Part shown: in pieces, positions 1-10,533 of the stretch
Position numbering within the stretch: the stretch's first letter is position 1
Layout of the letters: every line of letters starts with the position of its first letter
Notes under the pieces: generated by a model
What the model saw: the letters and a program-made list of their open reading frames with translations, nothing else
Told to the model about the DNA's origin: nothing
Databases searched by the model: none
Program-made: the position numbers and the translations under genes
NCBI GenBank assembly: GCA_025093555.1
Contig: JAIWNF010000117.1
Coordinates: 1-52,938 of the forward strand
Direction: 5' to 3'
Source of the DNA: Circinella umbellata
Taxonomy: Eukaryota > Mucoromycota > Mucoromycetes > Mucorales > Lichtheimiaceae
DNA: 52,938 bases

Positions 1-50
1 GTGATAGGGTATTAACAACACCAAATACCCTCGAATTTTATCACCCCATA

Positions 51-1075
51 TAGGGTTCTTAGTAGACCGATCCAGATTGGATTGGCACCATTTCAAATCT
101 GATCCATTTTGAAACAGATCAGATTTTTAGAAATCCAGATTGCCCATAGATTAGAGAATTGCAATCTGAATCTGTTTCATAAAAATCCGGATTGAATCTG
201 TAATCTGTAATGCAAAAGAATCAAATAGATAAAAATTTAGGCTATATAGTAGATGTCACAGTATTTTTTCATAAGAGAAGGTGTTTTACAAGATTATGTA
301 TGATAGTCGTTTGAGATCGTTTAAGAAAAGTAAAACATTGGTAACAGAGGTGCATTATTTTTAGATGATTTTATTATTTTGGTTTGAAAACCATAATAGG
401 AATTAAATAAGTTATAATAAAAAAAGAACTGTAGTAATAAAATTGTAGTAATAAAAGTTATAGTACGAAAATGGGTTCTAGTAGAAAAAAAGTTATAATA
501 GGAAAAAAGAAGTTACAATGGAAAAAGAAAAAAAAAAGTTATAGTGATAAAAAAGTTTATAGTGAAAAAAAAAGTACAAATAACATGACGTGGATTTTTT
601 TTTGTGGGGGCGAGTAGTAAATTTCTGGTGTGCTGAAAAAAAAGAGGTATAAAGTTTACCTTTTCTGTTTACAACCAAATAAAAGTTCATAATTCTCTTT
701 ATCATTACTAAATTAATAAAAATAATAATTAAGTTTATTAATCTCTCTTTTTTAATCTTCAATTTTTGTTTTTTTCTTTTCAGATATTTCTTTTCTATAT
801 TAAAGCCATTACTACTTTTCTTTTCAACTGCTCTATTCAAGTATATAATAATATACAAAAGCTTAAATTTTGTTAAAACTTTGATTCAATACTCTATAAT
901 TATAATGACGGATCAGAAAAATCCAACGGATCCATAGATCTCAATCCGTTTACAATCCGGATTGTAGAATTACGATCCGAATCCGATTCGAATCCATTGA
1001 GACACAATCCAAATCCAATCCAATTCATATGAAAAACGGATCGGTTTAAAAATCCGGATTGTACTAAGATCCCTA
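51..1075. mobile_element. hAT-A: non-autonomous hAT-like element, about 1.0 kb
   Basis: The ends form an imperfect inverted repeat, TAGGGTTCTTAGTA at 51-64 against TAGGGATCTTAGTA read inward from 1075 (13 of 14 match). The TAGGG start fits the hAT terminal rule (C/T)A(G/A)NG. About 170 bp inside each end is packed with ATCCGGAT, ATCCG and CGGAT words, a subterminal repeat layout typical of hAT transposase binding regions. The interior is AT-rich with no coding sequence. The right end abuts the gag relic at 1076. No 8-bp target duplication is visible (ACCCCATA left, CTTGACAG right), so one flank may be rearranged. Confidence 0.55.
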
Positions 1076-1875
1076 CTTGACAGTGTATTCTTGGAGTTTG
1101 TTGGAGTATTCACATAGGGATTGGTTTTTAGATTGCTTCATGGTACAAATGCGGTGATGACGGTAAAATATCGTATATGGAGATGTGAAGTAGCATTCAA
1201 CTTCGGCACGAAACGAAACCTAGTTTTTGATTTCCGATTTTTTCATTGTAGACAACAACCATGCTCTTCTGTTGGCATCACACGTCATTGGAATCAGTCT
1301 ACGCCAATTTTCTTCAATATCCAATTCATACGCTGTGAGGTGGACCTCAAAATCATCCAAAAAAGACTCGGCGGAATCGTAGCTATCTCATCTTTTGTCG
1401 TATCGATGCTAGCCTCCTAGTTGAAAAGCTAGAAGGTCCTTTGGCACAACGGGAGTTTTTCTGTTATCCTTGGTTGAGGCCTTTTGATTTGACTGTTCAT
1501 TGCTCAATATATCTTCCATGATCGCCAGCCGCTCTTAAAAGTCCTTACGTTGTTCGTTGAGGGTTTGCACTTCATCCAAGTTATTTCAGATAGTTGCCAG
1601 CGTGATCAGACTTGTGCATCGGATTAATTGTTGATGTAAATATCTGATTACAGTTTCAGGTTTACTGTTAGGGCCTAGTTAACTAGCGTGAATTTGTTCC
1701 ACGGAGCGGCGTCTTCCATTATTGCGTCAAGATTTAGGTTGTTTGTTTGTTCAGTGAGACTGGCGGTTTGATCATTGTTTGTTTGTTGTTGGAGATTTTT
1801 AAGATGTTCTTGATGATTAGCAATGGGAGCAGATCGATTGACATCGGAGTTGTTTGAAGTTGGAGCGTTAGACAT
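1076..1875 (-). pseudogene. Degraded retrotransposon gag-like gene
   Basis: An ATG at 1875 opens 66 codons of a Ser/Asn/Gln-rich N-terminus that stops at 1675. Reading on down the minus strand with frame changes gives a gag-like pattern: a leucine-rich coiled-coil-like stretch (about 1420-1580), then SFLDDFEVHL, NWRRLIPMT and SLCEYSNKLQEY ending near 1080. This order (FL..FE, W...A.....A, then LCEYSNKLQE) resembles Ty3/gypsy gag capsid regions. At least four in-frame stops and one frameshift show it is dead. It is cut by hAT-A at 1075, so its 3' part and any pol lie beyond the window or are lost. It does not resemble the other gag genes here, so it is a separate family. Confidence 0.5.
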
Positions 1876-2754
1876 AGTGATAATTCACAAAAACAAAATG
1901 TCATATGGATGGGAAATATGGATAAAATAAGGTAAGATAAAATAAATAGAGATAGAAATGGATAACAAAGATAAGTCTTGTGAGAATCAATTAGGTCTTT
2001 TATTATATGAATAAAGTATCAAGATAAAAAGATAAAATGTAACTTTATATTATTAATTTTAAGTCTATATTTATATTCTTTGGTATATAATTTCCCTATC
2101 CTACGATGATGGGTTCACTTGTTGTTTTAGCTTTAGTATATTGATATATGATATGTTTTATATTATTATTATTATTGGTATATTATTATTGTTATATGTT
2201 TCATTTAGTATGATTTGCTTAATATGGTATAATAGAGAAGTAACCAATATTATTATGTTTGAGTTAGATCATTGTATATTATTATTATTTATTTTTGATG
2301 GTAGGTAGGAATATCACACTAATCTCTCTACTTTTTCTTTTGTAATTGCTTATTTCTGTGTGTTAAAATTATAATAAAATCGGTATTATTACCATATCAT
2401 ATAGACCATCTGTTTTTTTAAAGAATTGTGAGCAAAATTAATGATACTATCTATTTTTACTAAAAAACAACCCCCCCCTAATATCCAAATACATACTGTA
2501 CATATGCAGACCTCTGTAATAATATAGCATGCACTAGGCACCCAGTCCATATGTAATGCAGTAACAAACCTTTTATTTGTTTGCATATAAATATAATATC
2601 AGACCCCCTACACCATTTTTACGTTGATGCATATCAAACTTATACACTGTTTTCATAGCATAAAAGCTGCTTGATACCCTATTTCTACATTCATTACTAT
2701 TTACACTACTTTTACGCTAACTTACTGTTTTTCAGACAGCGTAAAAGCAGTATT
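1876..2754. other. AT-rich non-coding stretch
   Basis: No gene is supported. It is mostly A/T-rich simple sequence. From about 2600 to 2760 words such as TTTTTACG, TTTTACGC and GCGTAAAAG recur, and CACTRGGC-like sequences occur near 2531 and 2755, so a small terminal-repeat element may lie here. The evidence is too weak to delimit it. Confidence 0.4.
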
Positions 2755-3126
2755 TTAGCCCAGTGGTTAATCATGATTGGACCGCGTAAAGGAATACTAC
2801 TCTTCATGCCACACTAATCATATGGGTAATTATATTCTGTGTCATCAGAATCGTACTCGTCGCCCTCTTTAGAAACGGAAACAGAATTCTCAGTATCGAG
2901 AGAATCTTCAGACCAGGTGCTTTCCCAATCGGTCTCTTCTTCGTTACCACTCTTGGGATGTTTGTTTTCTTTTTCGAGACTGACTTCTAGTGCATTTACG
3001 TCCATATCCCGCCTTGCTTGATTGCTGGCTCACCGCCTATGTAGAAATTTCAGACTATCGCGTATGTCTGCGTATGCTTATTTATCAAGTGTCAACTATT
3101 GTGCGATACTTAGGCCGGTGTCGACC

Positions 3127-5088
3127 TAGTGTTCTTCACGGATCGGATCGGATCGGATAATAGGGCTATCCACATCCGCATCCGCAAGTGCGGATACGGA
3201 TGCGGATGCGGATGCTGCGGATGCGGATCGGATAGCGGATAATATCTAGTGAGTAGCAAGATGTTCAAGAAGATGGTAATTTTTTTTATTTAGATGTAAT
3301 TATGATTAAGATGGTAAATGCATTTGTCACAGCACAGTTATGCGATTTCCGAGCAAAAAAACAAGTTAAGGATGCAAAATAAAGAGTAATAGCAAGTTAA
3401 TGAATAAGATGAAGGAACATAATAGTTTATTTTATATTGATTGTCAAAGCATAGTGCTTTACTTTGCTCCTACAGTCAGCCAATAATATTAATAAAAGTC
3501 CGCATTCATCTAGGTATAGCATATAAAGTAAACAATATTTTGCTGGAAATTATATATGAGTTAAGTTTTATTATAAAAAAAATTACTAGTAATGAAAACC
3601 ATTGATAAAAGTAATAAAAAAGTAAAACGGGAAAAGGAAAAAGGAAAGTTAAAGAAGTAGAAATAGAGAGTGCCGAAGAAAAAGGGAATTCTGTGTATAT
3701 AAAAATAAATGGAGAAAGAAAGAGAAGAAAAAAGAAAAGAGAGGGTAAATTATATATTTATACAAATACATGTACAAGTATACTTCATTTTTGATTTACA
3801 ATATACATTATATTGCACCAATAATAAGCTGAGCTTATTCTTTTTTTATTTCCCTGCCCCAAAAATTCTTTGTTATTATTTACTTTTCTTTTCTCTTCTC
3901 TATTTTTGCTTTGTTACATCAACATATATACTCCATCCCTTAGTTCAATATTTATTTTTATATATACGTACTGATCATTAACACATATAAACTTATACAC
4001 GAGCAATCAAAATACCAGATAATTGTAATAATCTCAAACCTTTTTTTTTTGTTATGACACGTTATTACAATCTTACAACTTTTATAACGACGAACACACC
4101 TCTATCTATTCGATTATGCATTTGACGTTCACAAATCTATTTTATTCTTGCTCATCACTGAAATACTATTCATCTCTACATAACACCCAGTATTCTTTTG
4201 TACCGTACGATATTGCACCACTTGATTAATGAAGCTATGTTACTTTTTTTTTTTACTTTAATATAGCGAAATACAGCATATATTGCTCCCTTGGATCACT
4301 TTCAATATGACTTTACCACAACATGCGGAATATATACATTATTTTGTTGATAAATTTATGGAATTCACTATTTATTGATCACGTATGATGATAATAACGA
4401 TAATTATTACCGTTATTATTTCTGATAGTATCCACGCTTCTGCTATTAGATTTTCTTTGTAATTATTGATAAACGGCTGGTTATGTTATTAGCAATGCGT
4501 TAATTTATCTCTTTTTTCTTCAAACATTAGAAGACGATTGTTTGGCAACTGCTATAAGGATAAGAGGATGGAAATATTATATAAATGACTGTTTGAATTA
4601 GATGATTTATAAGGAATAATGAGAAATATGATAATAAAAATAAAAAAAAGAACTTATTACTGTTATCTATAACAAATGTTGCTGGGCAGGAACGGGATAT
4701 TATGTGATATAAGCAATACAAAACAGTATGATGACGAGGATTCAGCATTTCCGGGATTAGGTTAAATAATGAGTATAGATCCAAAAGTTTTAATGGATCT
4801 CCCAAATGGATCAACTATTTTCTCCAATATTTATAACTTACTACTTTCAATAAACTAAAATTATTACTCGCTTCAATGCTATATTTTCTTTTGAAACAGC
4901 TTTTTTTTTTCAAAAAAAAATTCTTAATACATGAGCACTTGCGGATAGATCGGATAGATCGGATAGTCGGATCGGATACCATACCTATCTGCATCCGCAT
5001 CCGCATCCGCAAATGTCTATCCGCATCCGCTCTTGCGGATGCGGATGCGGATCGGATGAGCGGATAGCGGATGAGATGAAGAACCCTA
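3127..5088. mobile_element. hAT-B: non-autonomous hAT element with 8-bp target duplication
   Basis: 1,962 bp. Terminal repeats are TAGTGTTCTTCA and TAGGGTTCTTCA (11 of 12), fitting the hAT pattern (C/T)A(G/A)NG. Flanks are perfect 8-bp direct repeats TGTCGACC (3119-3126 and 5089-5096), the hAT duplication length. Both ends carry about 100-150 bp of alternating GCGGAT, ATCCGC and CGGATCGGAT repeats, likely transposase-binding and hairpin-forming. The 1.6-kb interior is A/T-rich with only shadow ORFs, so it depends on a transposase elsewhere. It is inserted in the decayed G4-like pol. Confidence 0.9.
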
Positions 5089-5447
5089 TGTCGACCTTCT
5101 TCAACCTGTCTCAGACATCTGTTTTTTCTAACTCAACTGGTAATTTCCTTGGCAATTTTCTTTTTTTCGTGGTCTTGTTCATTACAGGTAACTTGCCTGG
5201 TTGTTGTGTTGACGATGATGGGATCTGTTGCTGGTTAGTAGGGGTAATGTAGTTGAATTGTTGACCATTCTTTTTCCACCGCATATGTTCATTAGGATCG
5301 ATGTATCAGATGCTCCTCGTCTTCTTATTTTTATGGCATACACCTCTGCGGTTTTGACCAGGTTGATCTTTAGTAACTGTCTTGGACCTATGTTATATGG
5401 CTCCTTTATTGTATTGGTTTTATTGACCTTGGGTATATCTTTGTTAG

Positions 5448-5490
5448 GGATGACAGTATCACCCTTTACTGCTGTCCACTGCCATTTCCC
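5448..5490 (-). other. Relic of the gag-pol -1 frameshift signal
   Basis: On the minus strand: slippery heptamer GGGAAAT (5484-5490), 6-nt spacer, then arms GGACAGCAGTA (5467-5477) and TACTGTCATCC (5448-5458) around an 8-nt loop. The geometry equals that of G4 at 48458-48500, but two base pairs of the stem are broken here, as expected in a dead copy. Confidence 0.65.
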
Positions 5491-5513
5491 TGGTTTCCAT
5501 TCATTTGATTGGT

Positions 5514-6326
5514 TTACATAGGGCAACGACTTGATATATGACCATCTTGGCTGCAATTCCAACATTTTGGTGGTGGCCGTGGAGGATAGTTCGGAGGTGG
5601 TACCTTGTTGTTAAGATGTGGAGGGGAATTACGTTGCAGCTGTAATGCTCGAAGACTGTCAGCAACTTGAGATAATAGCGTTTGCGTTTGTGACGCGGAA
5701 TCCTCTAGCCTTATCGTTGTCACGGTAGATTTCGGTATTCTGACCGCAATGTTACAGTTATTTTCGTTATTATAACCTTGAACGTTCTCTTGACTATGTA
5801 AATGTTTCTTCTGTACGTTTTCGATTTGCATGGCCCTGTTTACCACCTCTTTCCAAGACATAGAAACACCAAATTCTTCCATTCAGTATGCTTTATTAGG
5901 ATTGATAGCCCACGTGAAATAATGTACTTGAAGGATTTCGGTAATTGGTCCAACCAAAGGGAACAACTCTTGTAGTTTAAACGCGACATCTTGTACTAAT
6001 TCACCCTCATTTTGTTTGACTGTCTCAATTTTGGACTACCACACTTTACGATGTTCGGCAGAAATGAACCTAGATTTAAATGCTTCTTCGAACGCTTCCC
6101 AAGTGACTATCGTTTCTTCTAATGGTAGCCACCAGAGTTCTGCTTGGCCTATTAATTTAGATGCCGTGATCAATAACACCTCTTTGTCCAAAAAATTTCC
6201 CCTCACCCAGAGGCATTTGACCTTATGTAGCCAAACGATTGGGTTTTCATAACCCTTGGTGCCAGAAAAGATCTCAGGAGATAAACTGAATTTGAAAATT
6301 TGATGGTTAACAGTGTGTTCAGACAT
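5514..6326 (-). pseudogene. Gag relic (G4 family)
   Basis: The ATG at 6326 starts a product parallel to the G4 gag: KIFKF-like N-terminus, FSGTKGYENPIVWL, ELWW, then TWEAFEEAFKSRF. An in-frame TAG near 6036 replaces the Trp of a WW pair and a TGA near 5883 replaces an Arg (CGA). The frame then continues through a Gln/Ser-rich linker to a proline-rich stretch and a zinc knuckle, CWNCSQDGHISSRC (CX2CX4HX4C), near 5525. The capsid-type domain and knuckle identify it as gag, the retrotransposon particle protein. It is not expressible as one protein. Confidence 0.85.
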
Positions 6327-6450
6327 GATAGTCAAAAAAAAAGATAATAAGAAATAGGGTGTAATGAAATAAGGGTAATCAAAAGAAAAAATGTAATGCA
6401 ATAATGATATTAAAAATGATACGACACGATTTCCTTCTTAAAAAATGATT

Positions 6451-6465
6451 CCGGTTGACCCCCCA
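6451..6465 (-). promoter_or_regulatory. Primer-binding site of the decayed G4-like element
   Basis: TGGGGGGTCAACCGG lies 3 nt (AAT) after the LTR end. It matches the G4 and LTR-Y sites except for one base. It starts with TGG, as needed to pair with a tRNA 3'-CCA. I cannot name the primer tRNA. Confidence 0.65.
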
Positions 6466-6468
6466 ATT

Positions 6469-7453
6469 TGACACGTGTGGTGCTTTGATGTGGTGAAATA
6501 TAGGTAAGAAAAAGAAAATAAAAAAAAAAGATAAAAGGGATTACAAAAATAAGAGAATACAAATATGTGGGTTCAAAGAAGTTACAGGTTGAATATAGGG
6601 TAAATAAGACGTATATAAAAAGGGAAAATGAGTAAAAAGAGATATAATCGAGATTATCCAAAAATCTCCCTGTTGCTTTCCAGAAAATATCAAAATAAAA
6701 AGAAAATAAATAAAATTTAACCCAAAAGTTATGATCCGGAGCGAAAGAGCAAATTCGTCCTTCTTTATTCAACATGATTCTAACTTAATAAATAATGACA
6801 AATCTTCCCTTCTCAAGAAGATCTAGAGAAATAATTGGTCCTTCTTCTAATTCTAATGTACAGCTAGTAGCGGGATATAATAAATAAGGGAGGGGTTCTA
6901 ATGCAGATATAAGAATGACATGACGACAAGAGACAAGGGATAATGTATAATAATCAAAAGAGGAAATAAAAGAATAAAGAGAAACATATAAATTAGATCA
7001 TAACCAGATCCTTTGATCAGTAACAAGAAAATTGACGACAAGAAAGAAATAATAGAAATCAAGGAATAATAAGAATTATAAGAATAAGGTAGTTATGATA
7101 AATAAAAAAAGAAGAAATAAAAAGATCAGACAAACGATGGAAGGTTTTCGAGGAGACGTGAATTAGAAATTGATAGAAGAAAATAATAACAGAAAAGAAA
7201 ATATAGAGATGACGCTAATAAAATAATAAAAATGAATAACTCAGAGGGGAAAAGATGGAAGGGATAACAATTAAGTTTAAAGAAGTAATTAGAAATGGGG
7301 GGAGGTGATTATGGATTATGGTAAATAAAAGAAGAGGGGAGAAGATCATCGGATGGGGTGAAAGTTCAACCGCCGGAGCCAATCGAATCGCGATAAAATT
7401 GAGAATAAAAATTAAAGTGTAGGAGGCCGGAAAACCTCACACACTCCGTGTCA
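6469..7453 (-). repeat. 5' LTR of the decayed G4-like element
   Basis: A 985-bp segment that on the minus strand begins TGACACGGAGTGTGTGAGG and ends CAAAGCACCACACGTGTCA. The inverted terminal motif TGACACG...CGTGTCA is shared with LTR-X, LTR-Y, LTR1, G3 and G4. The last 20 bases match the 3' ends of LTR-Y and the G4 LTR. A primer-binding site follows 3 nt downstream. No matching 3' LTR is in the window. Confidence 0.8.
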
Positions 7454-8032
7454 ATATGTCAGATCCGTTGTAAATTTATATGACTAATCGCCGCACCTTA
7501 ATGTTAATAGTAATAACCAGAATTCTTCGGTAGATGAAACACAATAAGTTATGCCACAAGGGAAATGATTATAAAGAAGGTGAGGAAGTAAAATAAGAAA
7601 CAAGTAGACTAATTGATAATTAGATAGATAGATAGTTCAATTGATCAGTTCGTTGATAAGTTGGTTCGTTAATTGATTCTTTTATTATTATTATTTTGAA
7701 TGGTATTTATATAAAAACAAAAATAAAAATAATAATATTTTCAAATAAGAATGTGAAACGATAATAATATTAAATAATAATATTATGCAAAACCGCATGA
7801 TCGTTATCATGCTAATATTAAGAAATAACGAAATCAAATAAATTAAAACAGAATATTGATCAATATGATCAATGAGAGGCAATACAAAAATAATAAATTA
7901 TAGATCATTAAAATGATATTCCATAATATCATAAAAGAGAACAATATTAAAAATGGGAGGAAACGTGGAAGGTAATAATAATAAATAAGATAAAACGTGG
8001 ATAGGGGAGCAAAGGGGAATAACGGGTAAATA

Positions 8033-9936
8033 CAGGATTTTTCCAAATTATTTGCGCTGAACTAAATTAATTTTGTGCCAATGAGAAAGGGAATTTTGCG
8101 TCACATATAAAATTATTTTGTGTTGTCTGGGGAATAATTTTGCGCCAATGATTTTGCGTTCCTGTTTTTGCGCTTAATTTTTTTTTTTGCGTCAAAACAA
8201 TTACTTCCTTGGTTCTTATAACTTTATCTTTATTGTTCTTTTAAAATGGCTCATATGGAATTCATTTACGAGTTTAATTGCATTGCTGATGAAATATTAG
8301 CTAACAGCTGCCCTGCTGAGCTGGTAGAAAATGCTGATGTAGATCTTCTTCATCAAACAGAAATGGAATGGCAAGGAACTACTGGGGTATTCAATCTCTG
8401 TATCACTTTGGTTCCTCCGAGATTCAACCTGATGAAGAGATGACAGAATTATTGGCAACGAATTATAAAACTAGCGATAGTAAATCTCGGGAGAATTCGA
8501 AAAAAGTTACAACCAAAAAAAAGAGAGACGGGCGCGGTCCATATAGAAAGTACAATGCTCTACAAATTCAACAGCTTTTTGACTTTGTCATTGAAATGGG
8601 TATGACTGCAAAAGCAGCCTCACTTTCGGTTGGGATTAAGGTCAGAACCGGACAGCACTATATACGTCAGTATAAGATTGAGAATGAGCTACCTGTCATT
8701 ATGACTGGGGCGAAAAAGCCCCTTGGATGTCCACCCACATTAACCAGTGAACACACTGCGTTTCTTATCGAGTATTATGACAAAAATGTAGATGCAGTAC
8801 TTTTTGAAGCACGAGATGCGTTGTATGAGCAATTTACTGGCATATCAATCACTCTTAGTGGTCTTCATAAGCATCTTGTTGACAAAGCTGGTTTAACTTT
8901 AAAGAAATTGGATAAACTACCAATGGCCAGAGTGACTGAAAAAACTCTGGATAAACGAGCAGAGTTGATTACTCGATGGAACAACGATTCTGAATTTGAC
9001 CTTGAGAAATGTTGTGTGTTCATTGATGAAGCTGGATTTAATCTTCATATCCGCCATAATTTTGGTCGATCTAAGAAAGGAACTCCTGCTCGAGCTGTTG
9101 TTCCTACCCAACGTGGTGTGTCCGTTACAATCCTTGGTGCTATCTGTGAGCTTGGTGTCATCAATGTGTCGCTTAGAAAACCACAAGCCGTGCAAAGCAG
9201 TAAGAAGCGAAAGCGAAGCAATGGTACCACAGTGTTGAATGGTCGAATTGGAACACGCACTGAACATTTTATCGAGTTTTTGAACAATGTCATGGATATT
9301 CTTGATGAGAACGATATGAAAGGACGTTACTTGGTAATGGATAACGCACCCATTCACACAAATAAATCAATTGAACAACTTATAGATCACCGCGGCTATA
9401 AGTGTGCTTACCTTGCCCTATATTCTCCCTTTTTAAACCCAATTGAAGAATTCTGGTCCAAAGTAAAGCAAAGTATGTATGAAACATGATCAGTATTGTT
9501 GTTCTTAAGACTAATAGTATTATAATAATAGATGTCTGAAGAGATAGGTTGAGTGAAAATGATCAATTGACTCCAAGAATAACTGAAGCAGTTAAACGAG
9601 TAACGAAGAATGACTGTATTGGATGGATTAAGCATGCACATTTATTTTTTGATGCTTGTCTTAAAAAAAAAGTTTTGTAACTACTTGTACTTTTATACGT
9701 AGCTTTTTAATAAAATGAACATTGATATAAGGAAAGTACAGTTGAAACTTATATACTCTGGCACAAATATTTTGATGCAAAAAAAAAAAAATTAAGCGCA
9801 AAAACAGGAACGCAAAATCATTGGCGCAAAATTATTCCCCAGACAACGTAAAATAATTTTATATGTGACGCAAAATTCCCTTTCTCATTGGCGCAAAATT
9901 AATTTAGTTCAGCGCAAATAATTTGGAAAAAACCTG
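8033..9936 (+). mobile_element. Tc1/mariner-like transposon with about 165-bp inverted repeats
   Basis: 1,904 bp flanked by TA on each side (8031-8032, 9937-9938). The ends are long inverted repeats beginning CAGG(A/T)TTTTTCCAAATTATTTGCGC and extending about 165 bp, rich in TTTTGCG, GCGCAAAA and GCGTCA words. Comparison with the uninterrupted LTR-Z copy (AACGGGTAAATACGTTAGG, read on the matching strand near 35670-35690) shows a clean insertion at a single TA. It encodes a DD34E transposase and may be autonomous. Confidence 0.93.
8246..9680 (+). CDS. Tc1-like DD34E transposase, probably three exons
   Basis: The main open frame (8368-9489) has a helix-turn-helix region (LQIQQLFDFVIEMG...AASLSVGIKV), then a DDE_3-type catalytic domain: Asp in CCVFIDEAGFN, Asp in YLVMDNAPIH and Glu in SPFLNPIEEFW, with 34 residues between the last two. 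This is cut-and-paste transposase chemistry acting on the TA-flanked repeats. The frame opening at ATG 8246 joins the core if GT-AG introns are removed at 8387-8439 (53 bp) and 9477-9541 (65 bp; 9473-9543 also works). This adds a C-terminus containing RLSENDQLTPR and GWIKHAHLFFDACL, typical for the family, with stop at 9678-9680 and about 438 residues. Introns are inferred; without them the copy has two frameshifts. Confidence 0.75.
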
Positions 9937-10059
9937 TACGTTAGGCAGAAGTATTTACCTGGCGACGACCCGGATTCCTGGGTTGGAATCGTCGCTTCGC
10001 TGTCACGTTTGAAGCTGACGTGGAACTAGGAGTAAAACCCGCTTCAGACGCGACAAATA

Positions 10060-10296
10060 TGACACGTGGTAGAGTTTCCCTTATTGTAAAGTCTGTCAAA
10101 AATCAATCAAAAGAAAAAGGTAAAAGTAAAAGTAAAAGGGATAGAAAAGATCAAGATTTATTATTTTGCAGTTGAACCGCCCATATTTATACGTACTTAA
10201 GTGGTCACATGACCACCCAAGGATCTAATTCTAAATCACGAATCACGTGAACCTTTTCTTTGGTCTGACCAAACGAAACTACCGTACAACGTGTCA
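10060..10296 (-). repeat. Solo LTR1, about 237 bp
   Basis: On the minus strand it starts TGACACGTTGTACGG and ends CCACGTGTCA. AATA flanks it on both sides (10056-10059, 10297-10300), a 4-bp target duplication. A TATA-like TATAAATATGG reads on the minus strand, and an E-box CACGTG occurs near 10248. It is a near copy of LTR2, 5 bp away, but not part of a full element. Confidence 0.8.
10201..10216. promoter_or_regulatory. Conserved palindrome in LTR1 (also in LTR2)
   Basis: GTGGTCACATGACCAC has 7-bp arms around CA and contains an E-box-like CACATG. The same 16 bp occurs at 10438-10453 in LTR2, just upstream of the TATA-like sequence on the LTR sense strand. It is a candidate binding site for a dimeric factor such as a bHLH protein; the function is inferred. 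Confidence 0.35.
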
Positions 10297-10301
10297 AATA
10301 A

Positions 10302-10533
10302 TGACATGTGGTAGAGTTTCCCTTGTTGTAAAGTCTGTCAGAAAATCAATCAAAAGAAAAAGGTAAAAGTAAAAGGGATAGAAAAGATCAAGATTTATTA
10401 TTTTGCGGTTGAACCGCCCATATTTATATGTACTTAAGTGGTCACATGACCACCCAAGGATCTAATTCTAAATCACGATTCACATGAACCTTTTCTTTGG
10501 TCTGACCAAACGAAACTACCACACAACGTGTCA
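10302..10533 (-). repeat. LTR2, 3' LTR preceded by a polypurine tract
   Basis: 232 bp, closely similar to LTR1. On the minus strand it begins TGACACGTTGTGTGG and ends CCACATGTCA. Immediately before it (minus strand) is GTAGGGGGTAT, a polypurine tract like that of G3, so it behaves as a 3' LTR. ATAA flanks it on the left (10298-10301). Confidence 0.7.

Larger units (their letters stand above)
2755..5565 (-). pseudogene. Pol N-terminal relic interrupted by hAT-B (G4 family)
   Basis: The frame -1 to gag opens with WKPGKWQWTAVKGDTV and continues through YAIKIRRRGASDTS and a Lys/Arg-rich linker to 5089. It resumes at 3126 with VDTGLSIAQ, a hallmark segment also in G3 and G4, then reads MDVNALEV, an acidic stretch, DDTEYNYPYD and SIPLRGP. 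Stops include Trp-to-TGA and Trp-to-TAG near hAT-B and Gln-to-TAA near 3080. Joining the two halves across one copy of the 8-bp duplication restores continuity, which confirms the hAT insertion. The sequence ends where the aspartic protease (DSGAS) would begin. Confidence 0.8.
2755..7453 (-). mobile_element. Decayed Ty3/gypsy copy of the G4 family, 5' part only
   Basis: In minus-strand order this holds a 5' LTR (6469-7453), a primer-binding site, a gag relic (5514-6326) and the start of pol (5565 down to about 2755). Its gag and pol products align by eye with the G4 element at 47.6-49.4 kb, for example MDVNALE, ETDWESTWSE and DDTEYNYPYD. Pol stops matching just after the protease-proximal SIPLRGP region, so RT, RNase H, integrase and the 3' LTR are missing. 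hAT-B (3127-5088) sits inside pol. The 5' LTR abuts LTR-Z' across the 3-bp spacer ATA, making this the outermost, and by position oldest, member of the left insertion stack. Confidence 0.85.
7457..10055 (-). repeat. Solo LTR-Z', split by a Tc1-like transposon
   Basis: Without the Tc1 insertion this is an inverted copy of LTR-Z (35558-36227), about 0.7 kb. On the minus strand it begins TGTCGCGTCTGAAGC and ends GATCTGACA, a TG...CA LTR. Flanks are ATA on the left and AATA (10056-10059) on the right; with the last base of the neighbouring LTR they make AATA on both sides. It contains a GC-rich hairpin-forming part near 9960-9996. No internal retrotransposon region accompanies it, so it is a solo LTR. 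Confidence 0.75.

Noticed and set aside
493..858. Minus-strand ORF of 121 codons
   Set aside because: Low-complexity Lys/Phe/Ile-rich translation of A/T-rich DNA inside hAT-A; no domain.
1121..1420. Plus-strand ORF
   Set aside because: Shadow of the gag relic on the opposite strand.
2531..2762. Small MITE with CACTRGGC ends and CGTAAAA words
   Set aside because: End similarity is only about 8 bp and no target duplication is visible; noted only as a possibility in the gap entry.
3127..5088. GCGGAT repeats as a CRISPR array or microsatellite
   Set aside because: There are no regular spacers, the words alternate orientation, and they lie just inside hAT-type ends with an 8-bp duplication.
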